DNA of 64,000 bases from Vibrio genomosp. F10 str. ZF-129 (GTDB lineage: Bacteria > Pseudomonadota > Gammaproteobacteria > Enterobacterales > Vibrionaceae), in assembly GCF_000287055.2 (NCBI RefSeq), contig NZ_AJYQ02000038.1:1-64000 (forward strand). The letters are read 5' to 3'. The notes beneath the pieces are model-generated. The model made no database searches, was not told the origin of the DNA, and worked only from the letters and a program-made list of their open reading frames with translations. This document shows positions 18,251 through 28,224 of this stretch, one piece after another. A program made the translations under genes and the position numbers. Position 1 is the first letter of the stretch. Each line of letters opens with the position of its first letter.

Positions 18251-20611
18251 ATGAACTTGGAGCGTTCCGAGCGTATCGAAATCCCCGTCCTACCTCTGCG
18301 AGATGTAGTTGTTTACCCTCACATGGTCATCCCGTTGTTTGTTGGTCGTGAAAAATCGATTAGTTGCTTAGAAGCGGCGATGGATAACAATAAACAAGTG
18401 TTATTGGTTGCCCAAAAACAAGCTGATAAAGACGAACCTGAGTTAGAGGACTTGTTTACTGTTGGTACTGTTGCCACAATTTTGCAACTTCTCAAACTAC
18501 CAGATGGTACCGTAAAAGTCCTCGTTGAAGGCCAACAGCGCGCTAAAATAACTGAATTTAAAGAAAACGAATTCTTCCTTGCCGAGGCACAATTCCTAGA
18601 AACTCCGGATCTTGATGAGAAAGAGCAGGAAGTGGTTGTGCGCAGTGCAATTAATCAATTTGAAGGATTCATCAAGCTGAATAAAAAAATCCCACCAGAA
18701 GTGCTAACTTCTTTAAATGGGATCGACGAAGCGGCTCGTCTGGCGGATACCATTGCAGCCCACATGCCACTAAAGCTTGATGATAAACAACAAGTTTTAG
18801 AGATTCTTGATGTTATTCAGCGTCTAGAATTCTTAATGGGCCAAATGGAATCAGAAATCGACATTCTTCAAGTCGAGAAGCGTATTCGTGGTCGCGTTAA
18901 AAAACAGATGGAAAAGTCTCAGCGCGAGTACTATCTGAACGAACAAATGAAAGCCATCCAAAAAGAATTGGGTGAAACAGAAGATGGTGTTGATGAATTC
19001 GAAGTTCTTAAAAAGAAAATTGAGGATTCAAAAATGCCTCAGGAAGCACGAGAAAAGACAGAACAAGAACTGCAAAAGCTTAAAATGATGTCACCTATGT
19101 CTGCTGAGGCGACGGTTGTACGCAGTTATATTGATTGGATGGTAGGTGTGCCATGGACAAAGCGTTCGAAAGTTAAAAAGAACTTGGCGAAAGCCGAAGA
19201 AACGCTGAATGAAGATCATTATGGTTTAGAGCGTGTTAAAGAACGTATTTTGGAATATTTAGCGGTTCAAAATCGCATCAACAAGCTAAAAGGGCCTATT
19301 CTTTGTCTTGTTGGGCCTCCTGGTGTAGGTAAAACCTCTTTAGGGCGTTCAATTGCATCTGCTACAGGGCGTAAGTACACGCGTATGGCGCTTGGTGGTG
19401 TACGTGATGAAGCCGAGATCCGTGGTCACCGTCGAACGTATATTGGTTCATTACCGGGTAAACTCATCCAAAAAATGTCGAAAGTGGGCGTTAAAAACCC
19501 ATTATTCCTATTGGATGAAATTGACAAAATGTCTTCAGACATGCGTGGTGATCCATCATCAGCACTGTTAGAAGTCTTGGATCCAGAGCAAAATAATGCT
19601 TTTAACGACCATTACCTAGAAGTTGACTATGACTTGTCGGATGTTATGTTCGTTGCCACTTCAAACTCAATGAATATTCCCGGCCCATTGCTCGACCGCA
19701 TGGAAGTGATTCGCCTATCAGGTTACACCGAAGACGAAAAACTGAATATCGCTAAGCGACACTTGATTGATAAACAGATACAGCGTAATGGTTTAAAACC
19801 AAAAGAGATTACGATCGAAGATTCTGCAATCATTGGGATTATTCGTTACTACACGCGTGAAGCGGGTGTTCGTAGCCTCGAGAGAGAAATATCTAAGATT
19901 TGTCGTAAAGCGGTTAAGAACATCCTACTGGATAAAGATCTTAAGTCTGTTGTTGTTACCATGGACAATCTCAAAGACTACTTAGGTGTCCAGCGCTGTG
20001 ATTTTGGCAAAGCCGATGATAGCAATCGTGTTGGTCAAGTCACTGGTTTGGCGTGGACTGAAGTGGGTGGTGATTTGCTAACCATTGAAACGGAGTCTAT
20101 GCCGGGTAAAGGTAAACTTACCCAAACAGGTTCGTTGGGCGATGTGATGCAAGAATCGATTCAGGCCGCGATGACTGTCGTTCGTGCCAGAGCCGAAAAG
20201 TTAGGCATCAATCCTGATTTCTATGAGAAGCGGGATATTCATGTACATGTGCCGGAAGGAGCTACCCCTAAAGATGGCCCTAGTGCTGGTATCGCAATGT
20301 GTACAGCTTTAGTGTCAAGCTTGACGGGTAATCCAGTTAAAGCCGAAGTGGCAATGACAGGCGAAATTACACTGCGTGGTGAAGTTTTACCGATCGGTGG
20401 TTTAAAAGAGAAACTTTTAGCCGCTCATCGAGGAGGCATTACTACGGTATTGATTCCCAAAGATAATGAACGCGATTTGGAAGAGATTCCGGACAATGTT
20501 ATTGCTGATCTCAAGGTGATTCCGGTTCAATGGATTGACGAAGTCCTGACCGTAGCCCTTGAAAGAGACCCTTCAGGGGTTACGTTGAACGCAGAAAAGA
20601 GTGATGTGTAG
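18251..20611 (+). CDS. lon: Lon ATP-dependent protease
   Basis: Lon (786 aa; E. coli 784) is the cytoplasmic hexameric protease for misfolded and regulatory proteins. An N-terminal LAN domain (about 10-200) and coiled coil precede the AAA+ module with Walker A GPPGVGKTS (near 355). The C-terminal protease domain has the Ser-Lys pair: serine in PKDGPSAGI (near 678) and lysine in GGLKEKLLAA (near 721). It is driven by its own sigma-32 promoter and separated from hupB by a terminator. Confidence 0.97.
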   Translation: MNLERSERIEIPVLPLRDVVVYPHMVIPLFVGREKSISCLEAAMDNNKQVLLVAQKQADKDEPELEDLFTVGTVATILQLLKLPDGTVKVLVEGQQRAKITEFKENEFFLAEAQFLETPDLDEKEQEVVVRSAINQFEGFIKLNKKIPPEVLTSLNGIDEAARLADTIAAHMPLKLDDKQQVLEILDVIQRLEFLMGQMESEIDILQVEKRIRGRVKKQMEKSQREYYLNEQMKAIQKELGETEDGVDEFEVLKKKIEDSKMPQEAREKTEQELQKLKMMSPMSAEATVVRSYIDWMVGVPWTKRSKVKKNLAKAEETLNEDHYGLERVKERILEYLAVQNRINKLKGPILCLVGPPGVGKTSLGRSIASATGRKYTRMALGGVRDEAEIRGHRRTYIGSLPGKLIQKMSKVGVKNPLFLLDEIDKMSSDMRGDPSSALLEVLDPEQNNAFNDHYLEVDYDLSDVMFVATSNSMNIPGPLLDRMEVIRLSGYTEDEKLNIAKRHLIDKQIQRNGLKPKEITIEDSAIIGIIRYYTREAGVRSLEREISKICRKAVKNILLDKDLKSVVVTMDNLKDYLGVQRCDFGKADDSNRVGQVTGLAWTEVGGDLLTIETESMPGKGKLTQTGSLGDVMQESIQAAMTVVRARAEKLGINPDFYEKRDIHVHVPEGATPKDGPSAGIAMCTALVSSLTGNPVKAEVAMTGEITLRGEVLPIGGLKEKLLAAHRGGITTVLIPKDNERDLEEIPDNVIADLKVIPVQWIDEVLTVALERDPSGVTLNAEKSDV

Positions 20612-20630
20612 CAAAAATAAGTAAAAGAAC

Positions 20631-20669
20631 ACGCTGATTAGCTTAAAAATGCTTGTCAGCGTTTTTTTT
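20631..20669 (+). terminator. lon terminator
   Basis: ACGCTGA/TCAGCGT stem with inner AGC/GCT pairing and a run of eight Ts, 20 bases after lon. Confidence 0.8.
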
Positions 20670-20792
20670 GGGCGCTAACGTTATCCACTAAGGCTAAAGC
20701 CTGTTGTATCAAGGCTTCGGCTAAATTCAAAAACGTAAATGGAACGAAAGCTACCTACACAATAATAACAGGTAGCGCAAAGGGGAATCACA

Positions 20793-21065
20793 GTGAATAA
20801 GACACAATTAGTAGAAAATATTGCAGAGAAAGCGGACCTTTCAAAAGCTTCGGCAGGTCGTGCATTAGATGCGTTTATTGAAGCAGTAGGCGGTACTCTA
20901 CAATCTGGTGACCAGGTTGCATTAGTTGGCTTTGGCACTTTCAGCGTTCGTACTCGTGCAGCACGCACTGGACGTAACCCTAAAACGGGTGAAGAAATTC
21001 AAATTGCAGAAGCAAAAGTACCAGCATTTAAAGCGGGTAAAGCACTTAAAGATGCTTGTAACTAA
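20793..21065 (+). CDS. hupB: DNA-binding protein HU-beta
   Basis: HU-beta (90 aa) is a small histone-like protein that bends DNA and shapes the nucleoid. It starts at GTG after a clear AGGGGA site ([17 protein letters not shown]). The DNA-binding arm motif [12 protein letters not shown] is intact, including the proline that wedges into DNA. It stands alone after lon and before ppiD, as in many gammaproteobacteria. Confidence 0.97.
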   Translation: MNKTQLVENIAEKADLSKASAGRALDAFIEAVGGTLQSGDQVALVGFGTFSVRTRAARTGRNPKTGEEIQIAEAKVPAFKAGKALKDACN

Positions 21066-21239
21066 GCTCTTGTAAGCTTAGCTTTTGCAAAGTTAGCTTC
21101 TGAAAATTTCAGCAGTAGCTTTCATAGAATATGATATTTATGCGCATCCTACTGATGCGCATTTCTTTTTCTGGTATCATCACGCAAATAATTTTTTACT
21201 TCGAAGTGTTACGCTTCGTCTTTAGAGAGCAATTAAATT

Positions 21240-23096
21240 ATGATGGAACGGTTTCGCGAAGGCGTGAATGGCCCTTTTGTTAAAATAGTCCTTGGGCTAA
21301 TTATCCTTTCATTTGTTTTTGCTGGTGTAGGTAGCTATATCATCGGCGGAAATGCAAACTCAGCAGCAAAAGTTGGTAACGCGGAAATCACAAGAGGTGA
21401 TTTTGAACAAGCGTATCAAAATGAGCGTAATCGCATGCAATCACAGCTTGGTGATTACTTCTCAAACATGCTAGCTGACCCTGCCTATGTAGAATCTTTT
21501 CGTAAGTCAGTTTTAGACCGAATGGTGAATGACTTATTGCTTGAGCAGCACGCTGAATCTCTTGGATTACGCGTTAGCGATGCACAAATTAGAACGATGA
21601 TTCTAGAAATGCCCCAGTTTCAAAGTAATGGTCAGTTTGACCAAGATATCTATCAGACGGGTTTACGACGTGCTGGTTTCTCAGCGGAGAGCTTTGCTCA
21701 ATATCTGCGCCGAGACTTAACTCGTAATCAATTACTTACCGCGCTTCAAAATAGTGACTTTTCACTCGATGGTGAAGTCAACGCGCAAAGTGAATTGATC
21801 ATGCAGACCAGAGACATCAGAACTATCAAGCTTTCTGTTGCTGATATGGCGCGTAATATTGAATTGACCGAAGCGGAAATTGAAGCTTTCTACGATGAGA
21901 ATTCTGTTCGTTATACTCGCCCAGAACAAGTGAAAGTAGGTTATGTCGAGTTGTCTGCACAGCAGCTAAAACAAAGTATTGAAGTCTCAGAGCCAGAACT
22001 CAAAAAGTACTACCAGGAGCACCTAGATAAGTACTCTACTGAAGAGCAGCGTAAAGTGAGTCATATCTTGGTTCAAGGTGAATTAGAAGCCGCTGAAAAG
22101 ATACTTGCCGATCTAAAGTCAGGCGCTGATTTTGCTACTTTAGCTGAAGAGTTGTCACAGGACATTGGCAGTGCAGAAGAAGGTGGCTCACTCGGTTGGA
22201 TTGAACGCGACGTGATGGATCCATCATTTGAAACGGCGGCTTTTGAACTTGCTAATGTTGGTGACATCTCTGAGGTGGTGACTTCTAATTTTGGTTATCA
22301 CATCATTAAGCTTGATGAACTGAAAGATTCGGTTTCTCAGCCATTTGAAGCGGTTAAAGAAGACATATTGGCAGACCTTGTTGATCAAAAAGCAGTAGAC
22401 GCTTTTTATGAGTTACAAAGCGAGTTTGAGCGAATCGCGTTTGAATATCCAGATTCTTTAGACGATGCTGCCGCCGCCGTTAGCCAGCCAATACAGGTAA
22501 CCGACTTCATTTCTGCACAAGATGCACCAGAAATTCTTCGTTCATCAGCAGTAATGCAAGCTATTCTTAGTCCTGAAGTTATGGAAGATGGTCTAAACTC
22601 TGAGGTTATCGAAGTGTCACCAGAGCATGTTATTGTTGTTCGTGTCGATGATAGCCGTGAAGAAACGGTTTTACCGCTGAATGATGTTCGTGATCAAGTT
22701 GAAGCCCAACTGCGCCAGGTGAAGGGAGAGCAGGTGGCTATTGAACTGGCTGGTAACGTTCTTGAGGTATTATCTGTCAGTGATGAAAGCCAGTTGTCTG
22801 AGTACGATTTGCAGTTCTCTGAATCAACAAGCATTGATCGTAGAGCTCCACTTGCTGAAACCGTTTTTTCTATGGCTAAACCACTGGACGGGCAGGCTGT
22901 GTATGCTCAAGCGAAAGATTTTGAGGGTAATATCGTTATCGTTGCTCTTGATAAGGTTGATGTAAACGTAGATACGCAGTTCGCTTCGCAAGTCGATGCT
23001 CAACTCGTACAATTGAGTAATCAACAAGATCTTTCGGGTATCTTGAGTATCTTGAGAGAGAACACGGATATCGATTATTTCATAGTGGGTCAGTAG
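21240..23096 (+). CDS. ppiD: periplasmic chaperone PpiD (membrane-anchored)
   Basis: PpiD (618 aa; E. coli 623) sits at the Sec exit and helps secreted proteins fold. One N-terminal membrane anchor (about 13-34) is followed by a SurA-like chaperone region. A parvulin domain follows (about 272-365), with VSHILVQGELEAAEKIL and GSLGWIERDVMDPSF. The C-terminal part is a second, divergent chaperone-like region. The start could be either of two adjacent ATGs (21240 or 21243). A strong terminator follows. Confidence 0.93.
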   Translation: MMERFREGVNGPFVKIVLGLIILSFVFAGVGSYIIGGNANSAAKVGNAEITRGDFEQAYQNERNRMQSQLGDYFSNMLADPAYVESFRKSVLDRMVNDLLLEQHAESLGLRVSDAQIRTMILEMPQFQSNGQFDQDIYQTGLRRAGFSAESFAQYLRRDLTRNQLLTALQNSDFSLDGEVNAQSELIMQTRDIRTIKLSVADMARNIELTEAEIEAFYDENSVRYTRPEQVKVGYVELSAQQLKQSIEVSEPELKKYYQEHLDKYSTEEQRKVSHILVQGELEAAEKILADLKSGADFATLAEELSQDIGSAEEGGSLGWIERDVMDPSFETAAFELANVGDISEVVTSNFGYHIIKLDELKDSVSQPFEAVKEDILADLVDQKAVDAFYELQSEFERIAFEYPDSLDDAAAAVSQPIQVTDFISAQDAPEILRSSAVMQAILSPEVMEDGLNSEVIEVSPEHVIVVRVDDSREETVLPLNDVRDQVEAQLRQVKGEQVAIELAGNVLEVLSVSDESQLSEYDLQFSESTSIDRRAPLAETVFSMAKPLDGQAVYAQAKDFEGNIVIVALDKVDVNVDTQFASQVDAQLVQLSNQQDLSGILSILRENTDIDYFIVGQ

Positions 23097-23130
23097 CTGA
23101 TTTCTATGTAATTGATAATTTTATAAAAAT

Positions 23131-23157
23131 GGGCCGCTAATGCGGCCCGTTTGTTTT
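23131..23157 (+). terminator. ppiD terminator
   Basis: GGGCCGC, TAAT, GCGGCCC then GTTTGTTTTT, 34 bases after ppiD. Confidence 0.8.
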
Positions 23158-23231
23158 TGTGGTGTCGCCTTGGCATTGGAATCATTGACTAGATAGGATG
23201 ATTTTGGTCAACCCACATAGGAAACACAATC

Positions 23232-23522
23232 ATGTTTATAAAATCCATCATTTTATCCATACTACTTGCCATATTTCCATTTACCCAAGCAGTGGCTTCT
23301 GATTCCGCAAAATACGAAGGCATTGAAGTCACCGTCAATATTAATCAAGCCCCGGCAGAAGAGCTCGCGACGTTACTTATCGGCGTAGGTTTAAAGAAAG
23401 CGCAAGCCATTGTTGATTACCGTTCAGAGTATGGCGAGTTCAAAGCGATTGATGATCTCGTCAAGGTTAAAGGGATTGGGACTTCAATTTTGGATAAAAA
23501 CCGAACGCGTATCTTATTGTAA
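23232..23522 (+). CDS. comEA: ComEA-type competence DNA-binding protein
   Basis: This is a short periplasmic protein (96 aa) with a signal peptide (1-22, cut near AVA-SD) and a double helix-hairpin-helix domain: VNINQAPAEELATLLIGVG and VKVKGIGTSILDKNR. In V. cholerae, ComEA binds incoming DNA in the periplasm and ratchets it inward during natural transformation; I recall it lying next to ppiD there too. It is a single-gene unit with a strong hairpin after it. Its transcription is expected to depend on TfoX and chitin signals, but no such site can be read here. Confidence 0.9.
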   Translation: MFIKSIILSILLAIFPFTQAVASDSAKYEGIEVTVNINQAPAEELATLLIGVGLKKAQAIVDYRSEYGEFKAIDDLVKVKGIGTSILDKNRTRILL

Positions 23523-23528
23523 ATTTTT

Positions 23529-23560
23529 GGCTACGTTTGGAAAGCGCACCAAGCGTAGCC
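23529..23560 (+). terminator. hairpin after comEA
   Basis: GGCTACG and TTGG pair with CCAA and CGTAGCC around an 8-base loop. The T-run after it is broken (GCTTTCCTCATTTTC), so termination may be partial. Confidence 0.55.
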
Positions 23561-23685
23561 GCTTTCCTCATTTTCTTCTCGAAAAGTCTAATCGTAACTA
23601 GAACCAAAGTGGTAATAGCATTATAATTTTTCGTCATAAAAAGCGACGTTCAAATTGCTTACGATAAACTAACGTGGAGTAAAAC

Positions 23686-24366
23686 ATGCCTCTTGAAACA
23701 CCAGTGATCACCGTCGACGGTCCTAGCGGAGCCGGAAAAGGTACCCTTTGTATGTTATTGGCTGACAAGTTAGGTTACCAACTGCTCGACTCTGGTGCTA
23801 TTTATCGTGTGCTAGCACTGGCTGCGATTCATCACGGCTTGGATACTGAGTCTGAAGATGTTCTGGTTCCCCTTGCTACACATCTGGATGTTCAATTTAT
23901 TGCTGAAGGTGATCTGGTTAAGGTTATTTTAGAAGGCGAAGACGTCTCACATGAACTTCGCAAGGAAGAAACCGGCATGGCGGCTTCAAAAGTGGCTGCG
24001 TTACCGCGAGTACGCGAAGCTTTGTTAAGACGCCAGCGAGCGTTTGCTGAAGGTAAAGGCTTAGTCGCTGATGGTCGAGATATGGGAACCGTTGTTTTCC
24101 CAAATGCTACAGCCAAAATATTTCTTGATGCGAGTGCCCACGAGAGAGCGAATAGACGCCTTAAACAGTTGCAAGATAAAGGTTTAGATGTTAAGTTTGG
24201 CGACCTTTTAAGCGAGATTCAAGAACGTGACGACAGAGACCGCAACCGTGCTGTTGCTCCTTTACGTCCGGCTGAAGACGCGCTATTGCTTGACTCGACC
24301 TCAATGAATATTGACGAAGTCGTAGAAACAGCAATGAAATATATAGAATCTAAATTGGCTGAGTAG
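23686..24366 (+). CDS. cmk: cytidylate kinase
   Basis: Cytidylate kinase (226 aa) phosphorylates CMP and dCMP with ATP in the cytoplasm. The P-loop is GPSGAGKGT (near 12-20); the family motifs LDSGAIYR and [11 protein letters not shown] are present, as is the lid-region arginine pair in RDDRDRNR. It is followed by rpsA after 109 bases, the usual cmk-rpsA arrangement. Confidence 0.97.
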   Translation: MPLETPVITVDGPSGAGKGTLCMLLADKLGYQLLDSGAIYRVLALAAIHHGLDTESEDVLVPLATHLDVQFIAEGDLVKVILEGEDVSHELRKEETGMAASKVAALPRVREALLRRQRAFAEGKGLVADGRDMGTVVFPNATAKIFLDASAHERANRRLKQLQDKGLDVKFGDLLSEIQERDDRDRNRAVAPLRPAEDALLLDSTSMNIDEVVETAMKYIESKLAE

Positions 24367-24475
24367 TCTATACTCAGTCAGCTGAGAACGTTGGTCGCAA
24401 GGATGATGACTGGCGAATTTATCAACCCCATGCGGTAGGATACCCATGGACGTTTAATTAATTGAAGATTAAATA
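24367..24475 (+). promoter_or_regulatory. rpsA leader, likely autoregulatory
   Basis: The leader before rpsA has only a weak ribosome-binding site (GAAG) just before the ATG. In E. coli the S1 start region likewise lacks a good site and depends on folded hairpins that bind S1 itself. A similar control is inferred here; I did not work out the fold. Confidence 0.35.
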
Positions 24476-26146
24476 ATGACTGAATCTTTTGCTCAACTCT
24501 TTGAAGAGTTTCTATCTGAAACTGAATTCCAACAAGGTAGTATCGTTAAAGGTACTGTTGTAGCTATCGAGAACGGTTTCGTTCTTGTTGATGCTGGCCT
24601 TAAGTCTGAATCTGCTATCCCTGCTGAACAATTCAAAAACGCTGCTGGCGAACTTGAAGTTGAAGTTGGCGCTGAAGTAGACGTTGCTCTAGACGCTGTT
24701 GAAGATGGTTTCGGTGAAACTCAACTTTCTCGCGAGAAAGCTAAGCGTCACGAAGCGTGGATCGTTCTTGAGAAAGCTTACGAAGAAGCTGAAACTGTTG
24801 TTGGTATCATCAATGGTAAAGTTAAAGGCGGTTTCACTGTTGAACTAAACGGTATCCGTGCTTTCCTTCCAGGCTCTCTTGTAGACGTACGTCCTATCCG
24901 TGACACTGCTCACCTAGAAAACAAAGAGCTAGAGTTCAAAGTTATTAAACTTGACCAGAAGCGCAACAACGTTGTTGTTTCTCGCCGTGCTGTTATCGAA
25001 TCTGAAAACAGTGTTGAGCGTGATGAGCTTCTTGAAACTCTACAAGAAGGTTCTGAAGTTAAAGGTATCGTTAAGAACCTTACTGACTACGGTGCTTTCG
25101 TTGATCTTGGCGGTGTTGACGGTCTTCTACATATCACAGATATGGCGTGGAAACGTGTTAAGCACCCATCAGAGATCGTTAACGTAGGTGACGAGATCCA
25201 AGTTAAAGTTCTTAAGTTTGACCGTGAGCGCACTCGTGTATCACTAGGTCTTAAGCAACTTGGCGAAGATCCATGGGTAGCAATCGCTAAGCGTTACCCA
25301 GAAGGTCACAAGCTTTCTGGTCGTGTTACTAACCTAACTGACTACGGCTGCTTCGTTGAAATCGAAGAAGGCGTTGAAGGTCTAGTACACGTTTCTGAAA
25401 TGGATTGGACTAACAAGAACATCCACCCATCTAAAGTTGTTAATGTTGGCGACGAAGTTGAGGTTATGGTTCTTGAGATTGACGAAGAACGTCGTCGTAT
25501 CTCTCTAGGTCTGAAACAGTGTAAAGCTAACCCATGGCAGTCATTCGCTGAAGCGCAAGCTAAAGGCGATAAAGTTACTGGTAAGATCAAGTCTATCACT
25601 GACTTCGGTATCTTTATCGGTCTTGACGGCGGCATCGATGGTCTAGTACACCTATCTGACATTTCTTGGAACGCAACTGGCGAAGACGCTGTTCGTGAAT
25701 ACAAGAAAGGCGATGAAATCTCTGCAGTAGTTCTAGCAGTAGATGCAGAACGTGAGCGTATTTCTCTTGGCGTTAAGCAAATGGAAAATGACCCGTTCAA
25801 TGCATATGTTGCTGATACTAAGAAAGGCACTCTAGTAAACGGTACTGTAACTGCAGTTGACGCTAAAGGCGCGACTGTTGAGCTTGTAGATGGCGTAGAA
25901 GGTTACATCCGCGCTTCTGAAGTTTCACGTGACCGTATCGAAGATGCATCTCTAATCCTAAGCGTTGGTGACAGCGTTGAAACTAAGTTCACTGGTGTAG
26001 ACCGTAAGAACCGCGTAATCAACCTATCTATCAAAGCTAAAGATGAAGCTGAAGAGCAAGAAGCAATGGCTTCACTGAACAAGTCTGAAGACGGCGGGTT
26101 CGGTAATGCTATGGCTGACGCATTCAAAGCTGCGAAAGGCGAATAA
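24476..26146 (+). CDS. rpsA: 30S ribosomal protein S1
   Basis: S1 (556 aa, typical length) holds mRNA on the 30S subunit. Six S1 RNA-binding repeats are visible, for instance [40 protein letters not shown] and [20 protein letters not shown]. The first two repeats are more divergent and bind the ribosome. Codon use is strongly biased to the preferred set, as for the most abundant proteins. A clear terminator follows. Confidence 0.98.
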   Translation: MTESFAQLFEEFLSETEFQQGSIVKGTVVAIENGFVLVDAGLKSESAIPAEQFKNAAGELEVEVGAEVDVALDAVEDGFGETQLSREKAKRHEAWIVLEKAYEEAETVVGIINGKVKGGFTVELNGIRAFLPGSLVDVRPIRDTAHLENKELEFKVIKLDQKRNNVVVSRRAVIESENSVERDELLETLQEGSEVKGIVKNLTDYGAFVDLGGVDGLLHITDMAWKRVKHPSEIVNVGDEIQVKVLKFDRERTRVSLGLKQLGEDPWVAIAKRYPEGHKLSGRVTNLTDYGCFVEIEEGVEGLVHVSEMDWTNKNIHPSKVVNVGDEVEVMVLEIDEERRRISLGLKQCKANPWQSFAEAQAKGDKVTGKIKSITDFGIFIGLDGGIDGLVHLSDISWNATGEDAVREYKKGDEISAVVLAVDAERERISLGVKQMENDPFNAYVADTKKGTLVNGTVTAVDAKGATVELVDGVEGYIRASEVSRDRIEDASLILSVGDSVETKFTGVDRKNRVINLSIKAKDEAEEQEAMASLNKSEDGGFGNAMADAFKAAKGE

Positions 26147-26184
26147 TAGCTTCTCGTTAAGAGAACAATAGCTATATAGCTAAG

Positions 26185-26212
26185 AAAGGAACCGAAAGGT
26201 TCCTTTTTTTTT
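26185..26212 (+). terminator. rpsA terminator
   Basis: AAAGGAACC, GAAA, GGTTCCTTT with a long T-run; a stable tetraloop hairpin. Confidence 0.88.
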
Positions 26213-26267
26213 GCTAATTTTTTCGATAGGTCTATAATTTCTAAAAAGAATGCCAACGAGGAATATT

Positions 26268-26549
26268 ATGACTAAGTCAGAATTGATAGAAAGACTCTGT
26301 TCTGAGCAAACACATTTGTCTGCGAAAGAAATAGAAGATGCTGTAAAAGATATACTAGAACATATGGCTACAACTCTAGAAAGTGGCGATAGAATTGAGA
26401 TCCGTGGTTTTGGTAGCTTCTCGTTACATTACAGAGAGCCGCGCGTAGGTCGTAATCCAAAGACTGGCGATAAAGTAGAGTTAGAGGGTAAATTTGTTCC
26501 TCACTTTAAACCGGGTAAAGAATTACGTGAGCGCGTTAACGTATCTTAA
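26268..26549 (+). CDS. ihfB: integration host factor, beta subunit
   Basis: IHF-beta (93 aa) pairs with IHF-alpha to bend DNA sharply at specific sites, helping sigma-54 promoters, replication and recombination. The start [10 protein letters not shown] follows the good site GAGGAA; an in-frame ATG six codons earlier is less likely. The DNA-binding arm [20 protein letters not shown] is intact. It follows rpsA, as usual. IHF would be expected to help DctD at the dctP promoter, though I found no site by eye. Confidence 0.97.
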   Translation: MTKSELIERLCSEQTHLSAKEIEDAVKDILEHMATTLESGDRIEIRGFGSFSLHYREPRVGRNPKTGDKVELEGKFVPHFKPGKELRERVNVS

Positions 26550-26573
26550 TCAGTAAATTATAGTTTTGTTAAG

Positions 26574-26605
26574 AAACGGCCAGCTTCCCAGTTAGCCGTT
26601 TTTTT
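26574..26605 (+). terminator. ihfB terminator
   Basis: AAACGGC pairs with GCCGTT, with further AGC/GTT-side pairing inside, and a run of seven Ts follows. Confidence 0.78.
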
Positions 26606-26691
26606 ATAGGCAGAATGTTCATAATAGGCGTGGTTTGTAAGCCAATTTTCCTGCATAATCGTACCTGCTATAAATATTGGGGTAATGGATT

Positions 26692-26967
26692 ATGAAAATA
26701 ATAAAAATCGTTGTAGTACTTGCTCTGTTCCTTATTGCTTTAGCTTTAGGATCCCAAAACCAAGCTGTTGTTACTTTTAACTACCTTTTAGCGCAAGGTG
26801 ACTTTCACCTATCGACATTACTCGGTAGTGTTTTTGTAGCTGGATTCTCCTTGGCTTGGTTGATATTTGGCAGTCTTCACTTTAAATCCCAGCTTCAGGT
26901 TCGTAAGTTGAATAAGAAGCTTAAAAAATCAACGACTGAAACTTCACCTATTCAGTCAAAAGTATAA
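26692..26967 (+). CDS. lapA: LapA, lipopolysaccharide assembly membrane protein
   Basis: This small inner-membrane protein (91 aa, DUF1049) has two membrane segments (about 4-22 and 42-64) and a basic C-terminal tail with coiled-coil character (KLNKKLKKS). The motif GSQNQAVVTFNYLLAQG is typical. In E. coli, LapA works with LapB to control LPS synthesis. lapB begins 18 bases after its stop, and pyrF follows, as in E. coli. Confidence 0.92.
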   Translation: MKIIKIVVVLALFLIALALGSQNQAVVTFNYLLAQGDFHLSTLLGSVFVAGFSLAWLIFGSLHFKSQLQVRKLNKKLKKSTTETSPIQSKV

Positions 26968-26985
26968 AACGGTAGACTTTCCTAG

Positions 26986-28155
26986 ATGTTAGAAATCCTT
27001 TTCTTGCTATTACCAATTGCCGCTGCCTACGGGTGGTACATGGGTAATCGTAGCGCCCAGCAAGAAAAACAGAAGCACTCTAACCAGATTTCTCGCCAAT
27101 ATGTCACAGGCCTAAACTTACTTCTATCTGACCAATCAGATAAAGCGGTCGATCATTTTATCGAGCTGCTGCAAGTAGACGACAATACTATTGATACGCA
27201 CCTCGCACTCGGTAACTTGTTTCGTTCAAGAGGGGAGGTGGACCGCGCTATTCGGATTCACCAAAATCTTATCTCCCGTTCTGGTCTAACTATCGATCAG
27301 AAGAATATCGCTCTTCAGCAGCTTGCTAAAGACTATATGGTGTCTGGTTTTTTAGATAGAGCTGAAAAGATTTTTGAGCAACTGACAGAAGAGCCTGATC
27401 ATAGAGAAGCCGCACTTCAACAGTTGGTCGCGATCTACCAACAAACGAGAGAGTGGGCCAAGGCGATTCATCTCGCAGGCTTATTGGTTAAACTTGGTAA
27501 GCCTAGAATACATAAGTCCATTGCTCATTTTTGGTGTGAGTTAGCAATCCAAGAAAAGCAAGATGGCAACGTAGGTAAGTCCATTCAATATTATCATAAG
27601 GCTTTAATCGAAGACCCAAAGTGTGTTAGAGCAAGTATTTTACTGGGTAAGCAGTATTTAGAGTCGGAAGAATACCAGAAAACAGTTGAGCACTTAGAGA
27701 ATGTGCTCGATCAGGACAGTGACTTCGTGAGCGAGGCCTTACCAATATTGGCTGACTGCTACTATCATCTTGGCAATGAAAATGGACTGGTAGAGTTTTT
27801 AAGGCGTTGTATTTCAAAGAAATCTGGAGTGTCTGCTGAGTTAATGTTAGCTCAATTGGTTGCCAAACATGAAGGCACTGCTTCCGCTCAAGATCTTCTG
27901 ACTCGTCAGTTGTTAAAAAACCCGACGATGAAAGGTTTTTATCGTTTGATGGATTACCATTTAGCGAATGCTGAGGAAGGGAGAGCCAAGGAAAGCCTGA
28001 GCACGTTACAGAAATTAGTTGGTGAGCAGTTAAAGTTAAAACCTCATTATCGATGCCGAAAGTGCGGTTTTTCAACACACTCAATGCATTGGCATTGCCC
28101 TTCATGTAAAGGCTGGGGAGTGATCAAACCGATCAGAGGTTTAGACGGAGAATAG
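26986..28155 (+). CDS. lapB: LapB, LPS assembly regulator
   Basis: LapB (389 aa; E. coli YciM 389) has an N-terminal membrane anchor (about 2-18), a run of tetratricopeptide repeats (about 40-350) and a C-terminal rubredoxin-like metal site, CRKCG and CPSCKGWG. In E. coli it presents LpxC to the protease FtsH and so sets LPS synthesis. It is co-directional with lapA. lpxH, another LPS gene, lies elsewhere in this window. Confidence 0.95.
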   Translation: MLEILFLLLPIAAAYGWYMGNRSAQQEKQKHSNQISRQYVTGLNLLLSDQSDKAVDHFIELLQVDDNTIDTHLALGNLFRSRGEVDRAIRIHQNLISRSGLTIDQKNIALQQLAKDYMVSGFLDRAEKIFEQLTEEPDHREAALQQLVAIYQQTREWAKAIHLAGLLVKLGKPRIHKSIAHFWCELAIQEKQDGNVGKSIQYYHKALIEDPKCVRASILLGKQYLESEEYQKTVEHLENVLDQDSDFVSEALPILADCYYHLGNENGLVEFLRRCISKKSGVSAELMLAQLVAKHEGTASAQDLLTRQLLKNPTMKGFYRLMDYHLANAEEGRAKESLSTLQKLVGEQLKLKPHYRCRKCGFSTHSMHWHCPSCKGWGVIKPIRGLDGE

Positions 28156-28158
28156 TAT

Positions 28159-28186
28159 ATGCAGCTTGTTTGAGCTGCATTTTTTT
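28159..28186 (+). terminator. lapAB terminator
   Basis: ATGCAGCT/AGCTGCAT stem with a 6-base loop, followed by a T-run, directly after lapB. Confidence 0.8.
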
Positions 28187-28224
28187 AGTTTTAATTTATA
28201 CATTGTGAATTGTTAGGAGAAGAA

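Noticed and set aside
25342..25830. Long minus-strand frame (162 aa) inside rpsA
   Set aside because: Shadow of a highly codon-biased gene; Ser/Arg/Thr-rich with no motif.
27626..28105. Minus-strand 159-aa frame inside lapB
   Set aside because: lapB is well supported on the other strand, and this frame has no recognisable feature.
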